DNA of 64,000 nt, taken from positions 38,978,760-39,042,759 of the forward strand of contig OX344762.1 in NCBI GenBank assembly GCA_947034895.1, read 5' to 3'. The first letter of the stretch is position 1. Each line of letters starts with the position of its first letter. Below, piece after piece: positions 11,885 to 23,955 of the stretch. A model generated the notes under the pieces. It saw nothing but the letters and a program-made list of their open reading frames with translations. It was not told the DNA's origin and made no database searches. Made by a program: the position numbers and the translations under genes. The stretch comes from Rhytidiadelphus loreus (Eukaryota > Streptophyta > Bryopsida > Hypnales > Hylocomiaceae).

Positions 11885-13924
11885 CACAAATAATTTAAAC
11901 CTATGTATATAAAACTACAATGGACTCTATGAATCACTAGTTCATCTTATCCATCCCTTTCAAGATGGTATCTTGAGATAGTATAAATGTGCAATGAACT
12001 ACAATAGCATTAGAATGTGAGTTGTGAGCAGTAAGCTATAAATGGTGAGAGATTATTGTAACAAAAATGTCCAAAAGAAGTCAATTTATTTAAAAAAATA
12101 GATCTATTAATTTAACATTCAAATAATTAAATTTTAAAAGTAGAATTAGAATAAAAAGGAGTCTTGAAAGTGTTGGAAACTTGGAATCAACATATTAGCA
12201 CTAAGTGTGGTTTAGAGGTGGCATACACGTTATAATAGTGTATGATACTAAAATTCCATTGTAAAGTATTTACATTTCAACTTGAGATTTTACATTCCAT
12301 AAGTTATTAATAAACATTGAAATTCATCCATGTGCATTTATCCGAACCAGTATTTTTGGTGAATTGATAAAAGTGTATAGAAAGAACTCAAGAAAATTGA
12401 TTGTGTGGATTGGAAGATACTGGCATATAAAATGAAGAAATTTTTTTTTTTGCACCTAACTCAACTAGATTTTTTGACTTTCAATCTTTTTAGCTTAAAA
12501 TTTTTGGATTATTGATTTTGGATTTCTAATTTTTTACATTGAAGAATTGAGTTTAGAGTATAGAATTTAAAAACAAAAAAACTTAATTTTCACTCATTTC
12601 AAAAATTGTAAAAGTAAGTTCAAGATTGAAGGGAAAATTAATCTATTAATAGCTCTAAGATGGAATTAAAATTCATTTTCTTTAATAGTAACATTGTTCC
12701 AATAAGAAATCTTAATCTTGTGAAACTTTCTTTTTTGAAAAATTGTGAAAATTGAATTAAAAAAAGATCCTACAACTTATTTTTTCGAGAAGACGCTATA
12801 ATTGCTAAGAAAACAAGATTGTCCATACTTTCACATCACTAATCCAAATAGAATGAATCAAAGCTTCTCATGTAAATAAAAATACAATTTATGAAAAAAA
12901 AATTATTTTATTTTAAGTTTTATTGGGAGGGGGTTCTACTTGCCACACTAAAAGTTGGGTTTATTGTACCATAACTTTTGCTTCCAAGCACCAATTGAAA
13001 AAAATTATATTCTTAGAAAGTTAATGTGTTTTTCTATCTTCACAAAAAGTTTCAAAAAATCACTATGAATATTTGACATGCCCCTATCTCCTTAGGGTGC
13101 TGAAGTGCCTTAGTGAGCAAGGGGGACCTTGGAGGTGATGTTCCAAGCCTTGCAAGAGTTTAAGAAAGGAGAATTGAGGGCTCCCAAGCAAACAAGGCGC
13201 AATAGTGCCTTATATGAAAAGATCATGGTGACTTATATTATATGCTTGGAAAGCCCTTGAAAATATTCTTCTAACCATGCAAAGAACGCATGATTTGAAC
13301 TAGTTGGCTAGAAGTTATGGCCATTCAAAGTTGGGGGTGTCTTGGTGGTGTTAGGACATGTAAGGGTCAAGAGTGAGAGGTTCCCAATGAACCCTTCATG
13401 CAAATAGGGCATGTAGCATATCAATGGAAAGATAAAAATACAAGAAAGTTAGAATGATAAGCATTACAAGGTTCTAAGCTAAGAGCCAAAAGTTATGGCC
13501 AAAAGAAGGGTCATGGTGAAGGCGTGACGCCGCTCTCGGTGATCCCGAATCTTTGGAGAATTGGAGGGCCATAACTTTGTGAGAACTTGTTCAAATGAGA
13601 CAAGTGAACAGTCCATAGACATCTAATTGTCACGTAGATATCTGAAATGAACTCACATGTGTGATTTGAAGCTTTAACTGCAAAGTTACGCTATTTGGAA
13701 GTTCGGGAGTCCAAACGAGGGTGTAACTTGGTGTGCAAGTTAGTAAGTGGGTGGTCTTCCAAAACCAAGGTGTTTTGGAAACTCCCTTAGACCCAAAGGG
13801 GATGTCTGCTTAATCCCACAAAAGTACTATAGGAAGGATTGGTTTCACTCTTCACTCCCTCTTGGAGCCTTGGTGAGTCCCGGTGACTCTAGGGTGGTGA
13901 TGAAATTTCACCACCAAGTCTAAT
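11885..13924. other. A/T-rich sequence without a recognisable gene
   Basis: No credible reading frame. From about 13080 to 13920 the composition is more balanced and repeat-like (a perfect GGTGGTGA/TCACCACC inverted pair lies near 13893-13915), but I recognise no domain or element ends. Confidence 0.4.
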
Positions 13925-14821
13925 TACTATAAGAAACTAGTGTTTTCTGATGTCTAACTAGACAGATTTTGTTGGACATCTAGTGTAACAACTTATGTTT
14001 TTATGTCAAGGGTAGTTGCAAGAAACACTTCACGTTTTTCATTCAAAACTATGTTTTTTGGCCATAGGACTGGCAGTACTATGCAATACTACAAATACTA
14101 CGTTTTAGAAGCGCCCTGACAAATCTGCACTGTTGATTGAAGGCGCCTGCAAATCTACACCGTTGATTTAGTACTATGTTGTACTATGCAGGACTACGGA
14201 CTACTACGAAGTACTGCAAAAGCCACTAGAAGCAGAAAATAGCAGAAAAGGGGTCTCTAGAGATTTTCATTTTTAGTAATTCAAAAATAATTCAAAAAAA
14301 ATTCATAAAAAAATTCATTTTGCTAGAAAAGACTGTGCTCGCATTGCACCAAAAAATTCATGAAGGAAATTTTTTCCCTCTTCATAGCTTTTGCGCAAAG
14401 GAAGGTCACTTTGACCCCATGTGTGCAATTGACATGATGCTATTTTCATGAAAACTCATTGTCATCCCTTTTAGTGTTAGTAGACCTCCAACATGTCCAA
14501 TTTGTGGCTTCAAATTCACATTTTTGGGTCAAAAATAGGACTAAAACCCCCCAAAATGGCCGAGGTAGACACCCAATCGAGGGCAAGTTAAAAATAGTAA
14601 ACTAACTTTTTTTAAATTAAAAAAATTACACAAGGTTTGTAACTTTAGCATCTACCTTCATTTCAAATTTCATGCCAAACAGACAAACAATGCAAAAGTT
14701 ATGAGCAAATAGTCAAATTTTAAGGGCAAGGGGACAAGAAATAGGACAAGTGTTTCTTGCAATCACCCTCAATAGTGACGTCCAATACAACATCTAGTTA
14801 GACATGGGTTTTTTTATAGTG
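13925..14821. mobile_element. CACTA-like foldback MITE, split by a nested transposon
   Basis: The left end reads TACTATAAGAAAC and the right end read inward is CACTATAAAAAAACC, matching the CACTA-type terminus. Inside both ends lie TGTCTAACTAGA and TTGGAC(A/G)TC in inverted orientation, giving arms of about 55 bases. After removing the nested 759-bp element and one 4-bp duplication, the MITE is about 134 bp. A target duplication is not evident (AAT left, TAG right), so the superfamily call is tentative. Confidence 0.55.
14010..14768. mobile_element. Non-autonomous DNA transposon, copy 2, 759 bp, 4-bp TSD
   Basis: Inverted homologue of 10855-11605 over its whole length. The left end is GGGTAGTTGCAAGAAACAC and the right end read inward is GGGTGATTGCAAGAAACAC. 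TCAA flanks both ends exactly (14006-14009 and 14769-14772). It is inserted inside the CACTA-like MITE at 13925-14821, so it is the younger of the two. No transposase is encoded. Confidence 0.85.
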
Positions 14822-15160
14822 TAGGCACCATGTGGCACCAGTTGGGTAGAGTCCCGCTCTTTATTAGACCATTCTCGATGTGTCCCAAGTTATGAGTTCC
14901 AATTAGCCATGGTGTATAAGTAGCAAGTACAAAATGGGCTAGTATGGAGTGTGGTGATATTCAAGGGTGGTTAGGATTGTGGTGAATAGTGCCACCACGG
15001 GTCCTAACACATTAAGGTGGAAGTTCTACCCCATGTTACCAAGTGATGTGTCCAGTGTCAGAGCTAGAGTCCCAAGGACTAGGACTTAGTAATGTGAGTT
15101 GGAAACAAGGACTAACATTGTGAGTGCATGGCATGCGTAGTGTTAGAAGGTTGTGTTCAC

Positions 15161-15321
15161 TTTATTCCAAAGGTGGGAATAAAGCGCCTACACTTGTACG
15201 AATTGAAATATTAAGCAGTGAGAGGCTCTTAAAGGTGTTTGGAGTTGTTAGTTGTGATTTGGGCCGCGACAATATTCAATCTGTACAAGTGTAGGCACTT
15301 TATTCCCACCCTTGGAATAAA
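15161..15321. repeat. Foldback (inverted-repeat) element, about 160 bp
   Basis: Arms of about 50 bases: TTTATTCCAAAGGTGGGAAT starts at 15161, and its inverted partner ends at 15321. The arms are almost perfectly complementary and include CGCCTACACTTGTAC on the left and GTACAAGTGTAGGC on the right. A small unpaired centre remains. A MITE or solo terminal foldback is likely, but no flanking duplication is clear. Confidence 0.75.
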
Positions 15322-17330
15322 AATGAATACAATTGGAATTTTAGTGTTTTGTTAGTGAAATTCTAGTAGGTGTCAAACTTACATATAATCCACTTACACC
15401 TTTCAAGAAATGGATCTTGTTGTTTTCTGACTCATAATTGATTCACTTATAATTACTTGTTCAAAATAAACCATGTATTAGAATTTACGGACAGTGTTGA
15501 CTGTAACAATCAAAACTAAGATCCACTAATTGTTAGTCAAGCAAGGAAGTGAAGTAGACTAGATTGTAAAGCTTTTTTTTTCCTTTCCAAAATGATAAAG
15601 AAATCCAAATTTGACCTAATTCCCTAATGAATAATGGTGGATGAAGTTTGATTCTAAAACTAACCTTGAAAATCTATCAATTACAAGTGTTCTAACTATT
15701 GAAATTGAATGCAGATTTCTGAATTATTTTCTATTTTTTATCTTCTACTTAAGTTTAAAGTTTGACTTGATTTGATCAACTTTGGTTAATTTTCATCCAC
15801 ATTGATCTTACTTTTGTTTAAAACTTCATTCTACTCTAATTTATTTAATATTTGTTCAACTTTTTTAAGTAAAATTAGTTTTGAAATTCCAAAAATATTC
15901 TCTTCGAGATTCTAACTCTAACTTATTTCTTTGTTATTTTTTGATCTAATTGGCAAATTCTTAAACATTTCTTACTACACTGGTTAAATTCGAGTTGTAC
16001 TTCTACTTTTGAGATTAACTATTTTTATCTTTTAAAGTTCTACTTTTACTTTCTTAAAAGGTAAAAACTTCTTGGTAAATAATATTTATAGATAAATTTT
16101 GACCATTGACCGGTTCACCAAAATTCTTCTATAATTATTTTCTTATCTTTGAATTTCAAAATTAATTACACTTTTATTTTTTAGCTCCTACTTTGACTCT
16201 AGATTCTAAGATTCTTTAAAGATTCTCTAAAAGATTTCTTTTGGTAATTTCTACTTTTCCATCTATTTTTACTACTACTTTTCATTCAAGGATAAATTGT
16301 AATAACTTTCTCTAATTGTTGTGGTAAAAAACATTTAAAACTTCTACGATATTTTTTTTACTACTTTTTAATTTATTAATTTATTTTTCAATCTATTGTG
16401 GGTTAATTCTAGTTCTAATTTTAAATTCAAAAGTCAAATTCTATTATAATGTTTTTGGTAGAAATGCACAAAATTTGGTGAAAAGTTCAATTATTGACCT
16501 TGGCATTGATCCCATCTTTGTTGAGTACCGCTACGATGTCATTGATTATGCAATTCAACTCCATCTTCAACACTTTTTGTAGTTTGATGTTGGTTTTGTA
16601 AACTCCTAACAATATTGGGAGAAGTCCCAAACTTCTTTCTTCAATTGATTTTTTTTTAGATGTTTTTTTTTTTTTTTTTTTTTAGATATTTTGCAGGAAT
16701 AAAATCTTATCAAATCTAATGCTAAATATTGGCTAAATGGCTTGGAATCAACAAACCTTAAGACAAAGCTTGTTTGACTTCTACCAACTAATAACTAATT
16801 CAAAGGTCAACTATTATTTTAGTTTGTTTTTTCTTCTTGTCCTACAAGCAAAATCCGGCTTCCAAAAACTAATAGTATGCCTAGATGACTTCAAAACTTA
16901 ATGAACAAGACTCTGGACATCCATGGATGTATGGCCTACAACTGAGCTGATTCTCCAACTAAGGTAGGTGGTTCAAAATCCGCCCTTCTTCTTCAGATCG
17001 TCCTATAGGTAGTTGTAGAATGGATGCAAGGTGAATCTTGAATGGACCTCTTTGCTCTATTAATGAATTCAAGAAGAATTGTTTTTTATTGTAAGAGCCA
17101 ATCAATGGCTGTGATTTCTGCACATTTCTTTATAAGTCACAAGGGGACGGATTTTGGGACACCTATGGTCACAAATAGGTGCCTATGACCCAGATCTTTG
17201 AAAATTTATAAGTAATTCAAAAATGCTTGGAAAAATATAAAACCACTTGTGCTGGGTTCTGCATCTATTTTTCTTTCTCTGAAAAATGACCTAAAAATCA
17301 TTTTGTCCCTGGAAACCTGTGAAAAAGCAT
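15322..17330. other. Very A/T-rich, pyrimidine-rich sequence
   Basis: Dominated by TTCTACTTTT-like runs with a T-run near 16660-16683. No gene, RNA or element ends recognised. Confidence 0.4.
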
Positions 17331-17627
17331 TAGAGGAGTTTTCGGGGTCGGGGAGGGCTGTGTGTTCCCCTGGCTGCCAGCAGCGGGGGAACAGCAGCGG
17401 CAGCCGTTCCCTGGCCTGGGTGACGTGGATTGGAGACTGCCACGTCACCCACCAAAAAAAAAAAAAAAAAATCTGTTTTTTTAGCATTTCAAACGTAAAA
17501 AAAAATTTAAAAATTTAAAAAAAAAAAAAAAAAAAATTCTGACAGCGCCTGTTCCCGCGATCTGCCAGCGGGACAGGGTCGGGGGAACAAGCCTGAAACG
17601 GCCCTCCCGAACCCCAAAACTCCTCTA
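17331..17627. mobile_element. GC-rich foldback/MITE, 297 bp
   Basis: The left end TAGAGGAGTTTTCGGGGTC matches the inverted right end TAGAGGAGTTTTGGGGTTC, and both continue into GGGAGGGC. The outer parts are strongly GC-rich while the centre holds long A-runs, in sharp contrast to the A/T-rich surroundings. No clear flanking duplication (CAT left, TGG right). The 89-, 93- and 67-codon frames here are by-products of the GC-rich arms. Confidence 0.65.
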
Positions 17628-20600
17628 TGGTAGCCGACCCATAACTGATCACCTTCCCATTTCTGACCAATAGACTCTTGTAATACCAACCATAGGCTGT
17701 TGTAGTTCACAGAGTTCGAGGAGCAATTCTAGCACATTATGATTGGTTGCAACACTGTGAATATTGCAACCGGCCTTTGGTCGACTTTGCAATAGCCTAC
17801 ATCACCATTGTGGGTTGAGGAGAATCTTTCACTAAAAAATTCATAATAATTACATTTTTTGTAATAAAATTCTGGAAAAATATGCAATTCTTTCAAGTTC
17901 TATTTCTATACATGAGGAAAATTTAGCATTCAGAAAACCTGTGCTCCAAATATCCGCAATTGCTTAAGTGATCAGGTATGGGTCAGCTACCATAATGGCG
18001 AATCAGCCCTTAACCCGAAAGTGACATTCAATTTCTGGGGTTCAAAAACATCATTGTTTTGAAGCTTTATGGATCTAAATGTCTTCAAGTTATACAAATC
18101 TCAACCATACAATCTTGAAGTGTACATGTTGTAGATGACGTGTACAAAATTTGAAGTCATTTGGCCACATAGATTGTAAGATCATAATGTTTTAGTGTTG
18201 AAAATGGATGCTAAAGTTTTCCCAAAAACACATTTGGAGGTGAAGTTTGATTTCTAAACCTACTCAAATGAAAAAACTTTACACTACAAAAAGATTCAAA
18301 ACTAGTAAACAAACACATTGGTGGAAAAAAAATTCATTCAATTGAATCATTGTGTCTACAAAACGGCTTAGAAATGTCAAAAATCAGCAAGAAATATTGC
18401 AAAAAACACATCAAAAGCTGAACCTCCTTCTACTAGAATGCTTCTCAGTCACTCATTAATTTTTGGATTAACATGAAATTGTAGTCACAAAAACTAGACT
18501 AGTATGCGCAACTTTTCCAAAAAGAATTATTGAAAATGGACTCTGTATGAAGAAGAAACAAGCCGCCAAAGTTCACTACACTCCAAAAATGGCAGGATTT
18601 TGAACTTCGAATTGCTCCCAAACATTCAAAACAATTTGGATTGACATGAAAACTTTACCACAATAATTATACTTCAAGGAGAACAAAATCCAACAAATTT
18701 ATTGAAAATGAGCAATGGATGAAGGAGATACAAGGCCCCGAAGTTGCAGCCCTAAAATGCAGTTTGGTGAACTCAAATTGAAGTTGTGAACTTCGATTGG
18801 CTTCCAAAAAATCAATACATCTTGGATTGATCTCAAAATTTTACCATACAAACTAGAAGAGAGAACGCAACTTTCCCAACAAGTCTTATTGAATTTGGAC
18901 CTTGGATGCAAAATTTACAGCACTTTGAGCTGGACTTGAAACTTTGAGAGGACACTTTCTGTCCTCTTTGTCACTTTGGGGTTAAAGTGACGGTTTATGA
19001 GCACACTACCTTACTGCCCTCTGTGGTCACTCAATTGCTTGGTGCTTAAGTCTCTTATTAAAATTCTGATTCTTGGAGCTTTCTTTCCTCCTTGATTGCT
19101 CTAGCTTCAAATTATGAAAATTTCCACTCAATCTAGACACTCAAAATATAACGCAGGCTTCAAAATACTTTTCAGTATTTTGATTGCAGTTTGTTAGACT
19201 CTCAACCCTCTCAGTCTCTTGGTTTTTCGATAAACTAAAAGTTCAGGGTTGACACTAATCAAAAATCAAATAAAAGTTAAAATTTTAGAATCCCGTAGGG
19301 TATCAACCCAATATGTGTGAATTTTTCAATGTATGTTGTAAATTAATGGCTTGGCCATTCAATTAAGGCAATCGGACCTTTGATCAAGCAATCTACCAGT
19401 CTCTTTTATCAACCTTCCCTTACTAGGTGGTTGGCTTCATTGTCTGGCTGGCTACTCGGCTAGTACCTGAACTAGTATTTTTTTTTTGGGGGGGGGGTGT
19501 TCCAAAAAATTGGCGGTTGTTGCCAACTTGGTTTTTAAACCAAAACTTGGGTCTCTGTATGGGGATCCCTTAGAACAAAATAAAACACAGAAATTTAGAC
19601 TAAGATTGAAGCTTTGCCATTGAAGCTTTGCCATTGGGGCGACTAAGCCCAAAGTTTTAAAATAGTTTGCAAATAACTTTGTTTAAATGGAATTCTTGAA
19701 AAATGATAGATAGACAATGGCTTTGCCATTTGGGGTGTTAAGATCCAAGTTTTAAAGCATACAAGAAAGAAAATACATATAAACAAATTTGGAAAATAGA
19801 TATAACAACGACAACTTTGCCATATTTGAGAGGTTAGCCTCAATTTTCCAACACAATGACAAAATATGGTTCATATAAAAAACTCAAAATTTGGCGATAG
19901 CTTTGATATAAGGTGGTTAAGCACCAAATTCCTTAACAAGAATTTAGGAAGGTTTGTAAATGCAAGGACTTTGGAAACTTTGGTTCCAACCCAAAGCTTC
20001 CCTAAATGACTCCAAAACAAGCACATAGACTACTAATTCCAACATCTAGGCTTCATGGAAGATTTGCTACAACAAAGTTGTAAAATCTCTCTTCAAAAAA
20101 GCTTGGTTAGGAATTTGTTAACATACAAAGACACTTAAAAGACCACGAAGATAAACAATTGTTAGTGTATAAACTTAAGGGGAATGTTTTCAAACCAACG
20201 ATTGAAAATCTCATACAATAGCTTGCCACATGCTTAGTAATGAAAAGTTTTGAAATAAAAAATAAAAATTGTTAGTTGGAAATGCCAAACACATCAAATA
20301 ATTGACAAACTCTTCAAAAGGCCTCCAATATCCTTTGAATGGGCTTCAAAAGAAAACACAAGAAATTCAAAAGCAACAAAGTAGAAGCAAAGCTTTTGCT
20401 TGTAGTTCAAAAACAAGAGTTTTTGGCCAAATGGCTAAAATTCAAACAACATGACCGCATTTTGGCCAAAGCTTATGAAAAAAAAGGTGCAAAGAGAGAT
20501 AAAGAGGAGGACTTTTATACTTATCTAAGGTCCCAACCCCTCTCAAATTACCTACATCTACTCCTAGGTAATTATAGTAGAAAACAGGCTATAAATGACT

Positions 20601-21308
20601 ATTGTTTATGATTGCGTAACTAGTCATTTAGGACACTTATGACCACAAAATGATTGAAATTGGATTTTGGGCTCAGAGTCATAGAGGACGAGTAATTACG
20701 GACAAACTAGTCATTTATACCATGAGCAATCTTTTTCATCCTATGCTGATGAGGAACTTCATTAGGGTGTGATTATATAGGGCACCTCCAATGGCACCTT
20801 GCCACGTGGTTGCTCGCGTGGTTGTAGATCTAGCATGCTGAGTTGACGGGGTTTTATTGGTTGGTTTTGGAGTGATCCTATTTGTTGTCAAAGGAATTTT
20901 AAACTAACGTGGGAAATATTCAATCCCCTTTTTGTCATTATGTAGGTTGTTGTAGTCATTATGTAGGCTGCTGTAGTCATTTCCAAGTGATTTTTAAGTT
21001 GAGGGTAGTAATTAACAAAGTCATGAATGTGTGCTCAGGGAGTCATTCTTCAAAATAGTGACTAGTGTGGCTAGTCATGCAGTCATTGTGTAGTTGGATA
21101 AGAGTACAACATGAACTCCAACATATGACTCAGAAAAATGATAGAAATAGTAACATTGGAGTCATATACAATATTCATTATAAAAATGACTAGTTTGGTC
21201 ACAATAAAAGAATAAATGATTACATTTGTACTATAACTATACTATGGTTGCACTATGATTACATTGTTACTACACTATGATTATACTATAACTGCACTAT
21301 GTCAAAAT
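17628..21308. other. Repeat-derived sequence without an intact gene
   Basis: Bases 17980-19000 carry AACCCGAAAGTGACA near the left and its approximate inverse near 18980, hinting at an old element. At 19479-19499 a T-run is followed directly by a G-run. At 20936-20982 a 21-bp unit (GTCATTATGTAGG...) occurs twice. The 90-codon lysine-rich frame at 20339-20611 shows no known domain and is not called. Confidence 0.35.
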
Positions 21309-21443
21309 CTAAATTGCCTGAATTGCCTAAACTACCTGAATTGTCTGAATTGCCTAACTTGCTTGGGTTGCCTGAACTACCTGAATTGTCTGAGTTGCTT
21401 GAGTTGCCTAAATTACCTAAATTGTCTGAACTACGTAAATTAG
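21309..21443. repeat. 9-bp minisatellite, 15 units
   Basis: Fifteen consecutive 9-base units of the type CTGAATTGC / CTAAACTAC / CTGAGTTGC run without indels. A higher-order period of 45 bases (five units) is visible: the five units from 21327 recur with a few changes from 21372. Frames through it are artefacts of the repeat (Leu-Asn-Cys/Tyr triplets). Confidence 0.9.
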
Positions 21444-23955
21444 AAAATAACAAACAACTAAGATAACAAACAACTAAGACAAAATATAACAAAAAAAACA
21501 AAAAAACAGTAGAAAGTACTCAAGAAAATGTAAACTGTTACATCTAAGAGGTGGAGGCTGACTTATACCTTCATTTAGAAGCAAGAGAAAAAATGAAAAG
21601 AGGTTGATGAGCAAGAAGCAAGAAGCAAACAAAAACAAGAAGAAAAAGTCAAAAGAGGTTGATGAATAAGAAGCAAGGAGGCAAAAGCAAGAGGAAAACA
21701 TGAGAAGAGATGAAGCTTGAAGAAGAAGGCAAATTTAATAGGTGGTAGCTAATCTAACACTAGTAGAAAATCTGAATTTTTTGTTGTTTTGGTCGCGTTG
21801 ATTCGGGGCAGTTTTCTGTTGATTTTGTCAAAAATCTATTGATTTGATTTAAAACCTCTCGACACCTACTCTAAGGTCCCTCCTTCAAATATGACATGAA
21901 CTACATCCTACTAGCATCTTGCTCTCGGCCCTAACTAGTAATTGACACCTACAAGGGCTTAAACGAAGAGGAAAAGCCTAATTTCTTACCCTGGCATGGA
22001 GGTCGGTGATTAAGTTGTTCAATTCTCCTTCTCCCGTCATTACAAGTCACACAAAAGACCTAGCCAATTGGTTGAAATCTTGGTAACGGCTTTGCGTTTA
22101 CAAAAGAAGGTCTCTCTCTTTCCCTTAGCTTTCTTTCTTTTCCTTTCACCTCATTCCATGTGCCCCATTATTTGGGGTGGTTGGGCACTACCCACTTGTT
22201 TACGTGGTTTTAAATGCAGGCTAACTACTACTTACGTCCCAATCTACCTTTTTATGCGTTAGTTTACTTAATGGTGGAGGAAAATTCTTGAGATTTCTTT
22301 CCTTATCCTCTTAACCCTCCTTATTTAAACCTCGTCCCTTCTCTCTCACTTCATCCTATGAGCTTTTGAGGTTGCCCTTGTTGGTGTCATTGTTGCATGG
22401 AGGATTTAAGAGAGGATGATGAAGGTACTATGACTTGAAGAGTGTTGAGGTAGAGGTGTTCTTTTGTGGTGTACCTATTCTAACCCTTGCTATGCTTACT
22501 TGGTACTCATGTTTCCATTTACGCTATCGTACCTTTGTCTATGCTACTCTATTCCCTAACTTCTCCTATACTATCTTATCCTTGTCTATGCTACTCTATC
22601 CCCTAATTTCTAGCTTTATACTCCTATCCCCCCCCCATTTATGTATTGTATGAATGGACTTAAAGTAGTAGAGAACCCTCCCCCCAAATGGAAAAACAAC
22701 AAGAGAGTTGGAAGCCTAAACTGCTAGAGGCCCAAGCTGAGTAGGAGCTCGGCTAGTTGAGGAGCCCCAACTGGCTAGGAACCCGAGCTGGCTGTAGAAG
22801 TTCGGCTGTCTGGGTGCCCGACTACTGCAAAGGCTCGGCTGGCTAGAAGTCTAACTAGATGGAGGCCTAGCTGAGCTAGAAGCTCCATCTGTTGGAGGCT
22901 CCAATGGCCCGGTTGAGTTGGAGGCAAGGAAAAAACGGATAGTAGCTAAAAAGAATGTATCCAAAAACAAAAAGAAAGGAAGGATATGAGACAAAAGAGG
23001 GAAAAGACACTCTTTCTACCCCCACTTTTTGGTGTTGCCTATTTTTGGATACTAAACTTTGACTTGTCTTCGATACATTTTGGAGACTAAATTTTGAAGT
23101 GAATTCCTCAAGTAGTCCCATATCAAGTCGTTAGATTGGTTTTAACACCAAATCTAGGACTTTCCTCGACCCTTGGTGTTCAAAGCTTTGCCATTTGAGA
23201 GTTTTATACACAATCTAGGATTTGAAGTGGTTAAAAAGGTAGAGTTTTGTCACCTTCAAGGAGACCACCCCACTCTTTTTCTAACTAAGATGAAGAGGAC
23301 TAGACATGATACAACGTATAAGACTTGGGTTAGTAACAAAGACGTGAGTGACTAAGTAATTAGTAGCAAGTAGTTAGTACAAAATTTGTAAGGAAAACAA
23401 GGAACTAAAGGCCCTGCAAAGCAGCATTGCCAAAATACGGTGAAGGCTAAGCTATATGGTTAGTACAATGTGAAGACTCAAAGAAACAAAAGTGAATGAC
23501 CAACTCAAACACAACATTCATAAGCTAAGAAACATAGACATTCAAAAATCAAAGTAACCACAGTACCCCCAAAGTCCTCTACTTTCTTCAAAAATACAAC
23601 AATGGCTCAAAAAGAGCCAAAAAACACTATACAAGGGCTTTGACCAAAAGGGCTAAAATCTTCAACACAAAGTGGACCCAATGGACCCCCAAGTATAAGA
23701 AAGGGGGTGTTTTGAGAGGAAGAAGGGTGCTCTTTTATACTCTTCCAAAGCACCCTCCTCCCCTCTTTCTAACGTAGGTAACTCTATCACTTTAGATTTT
23801 CATCCTTATCTTTTAGGATTTTCACCGATTTAGGGGTTTTATGCTAGTCCTAATCTCTAACTTTTGGAGTTCAACTCCAAATCACACAAAAAAAGCGCCA
23901 TTGGCTTCAGAAGGCCAATTTTAGTATAGAAATCTCCCACCCCATGTTTCTGTCG
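21444..23955. other. LTR-like relic sequence
   Basis: No gene. Bases 22070-22460 resemble 29380-29660 in order and wording (a C/T-rich stretch, GTGGTTGG, a TAACTAC block, TAAAC-CCTTCTC, then GAGGTTG), so both are probably remnants of one LTR family. From 22740 to 22920 a GGCT-rich stretch repeats words like CGGCTGGCTAGAAG. CACTAGTAGAAAA near 21760 looks like one CACTA terminus but has no partner. Confidence 0.35.

Noticed and set aside
19479..19499. T-run followed by G-run as a G-quadruplex or regulatory site
   Set aside because: Homopolymer runs alone are weak evidence and may reflect sequencing error.
20339..20611. 90-codon Lys-rich frame as a small gene
   Set aside because: No domain, A-rich composition explains the Lys content, and the surroundings are repeat-derived.
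21762..21780. CACTAGTAGAAAA as a second CACTA element
   Set aside because: No inverted partner terminus found in the window.
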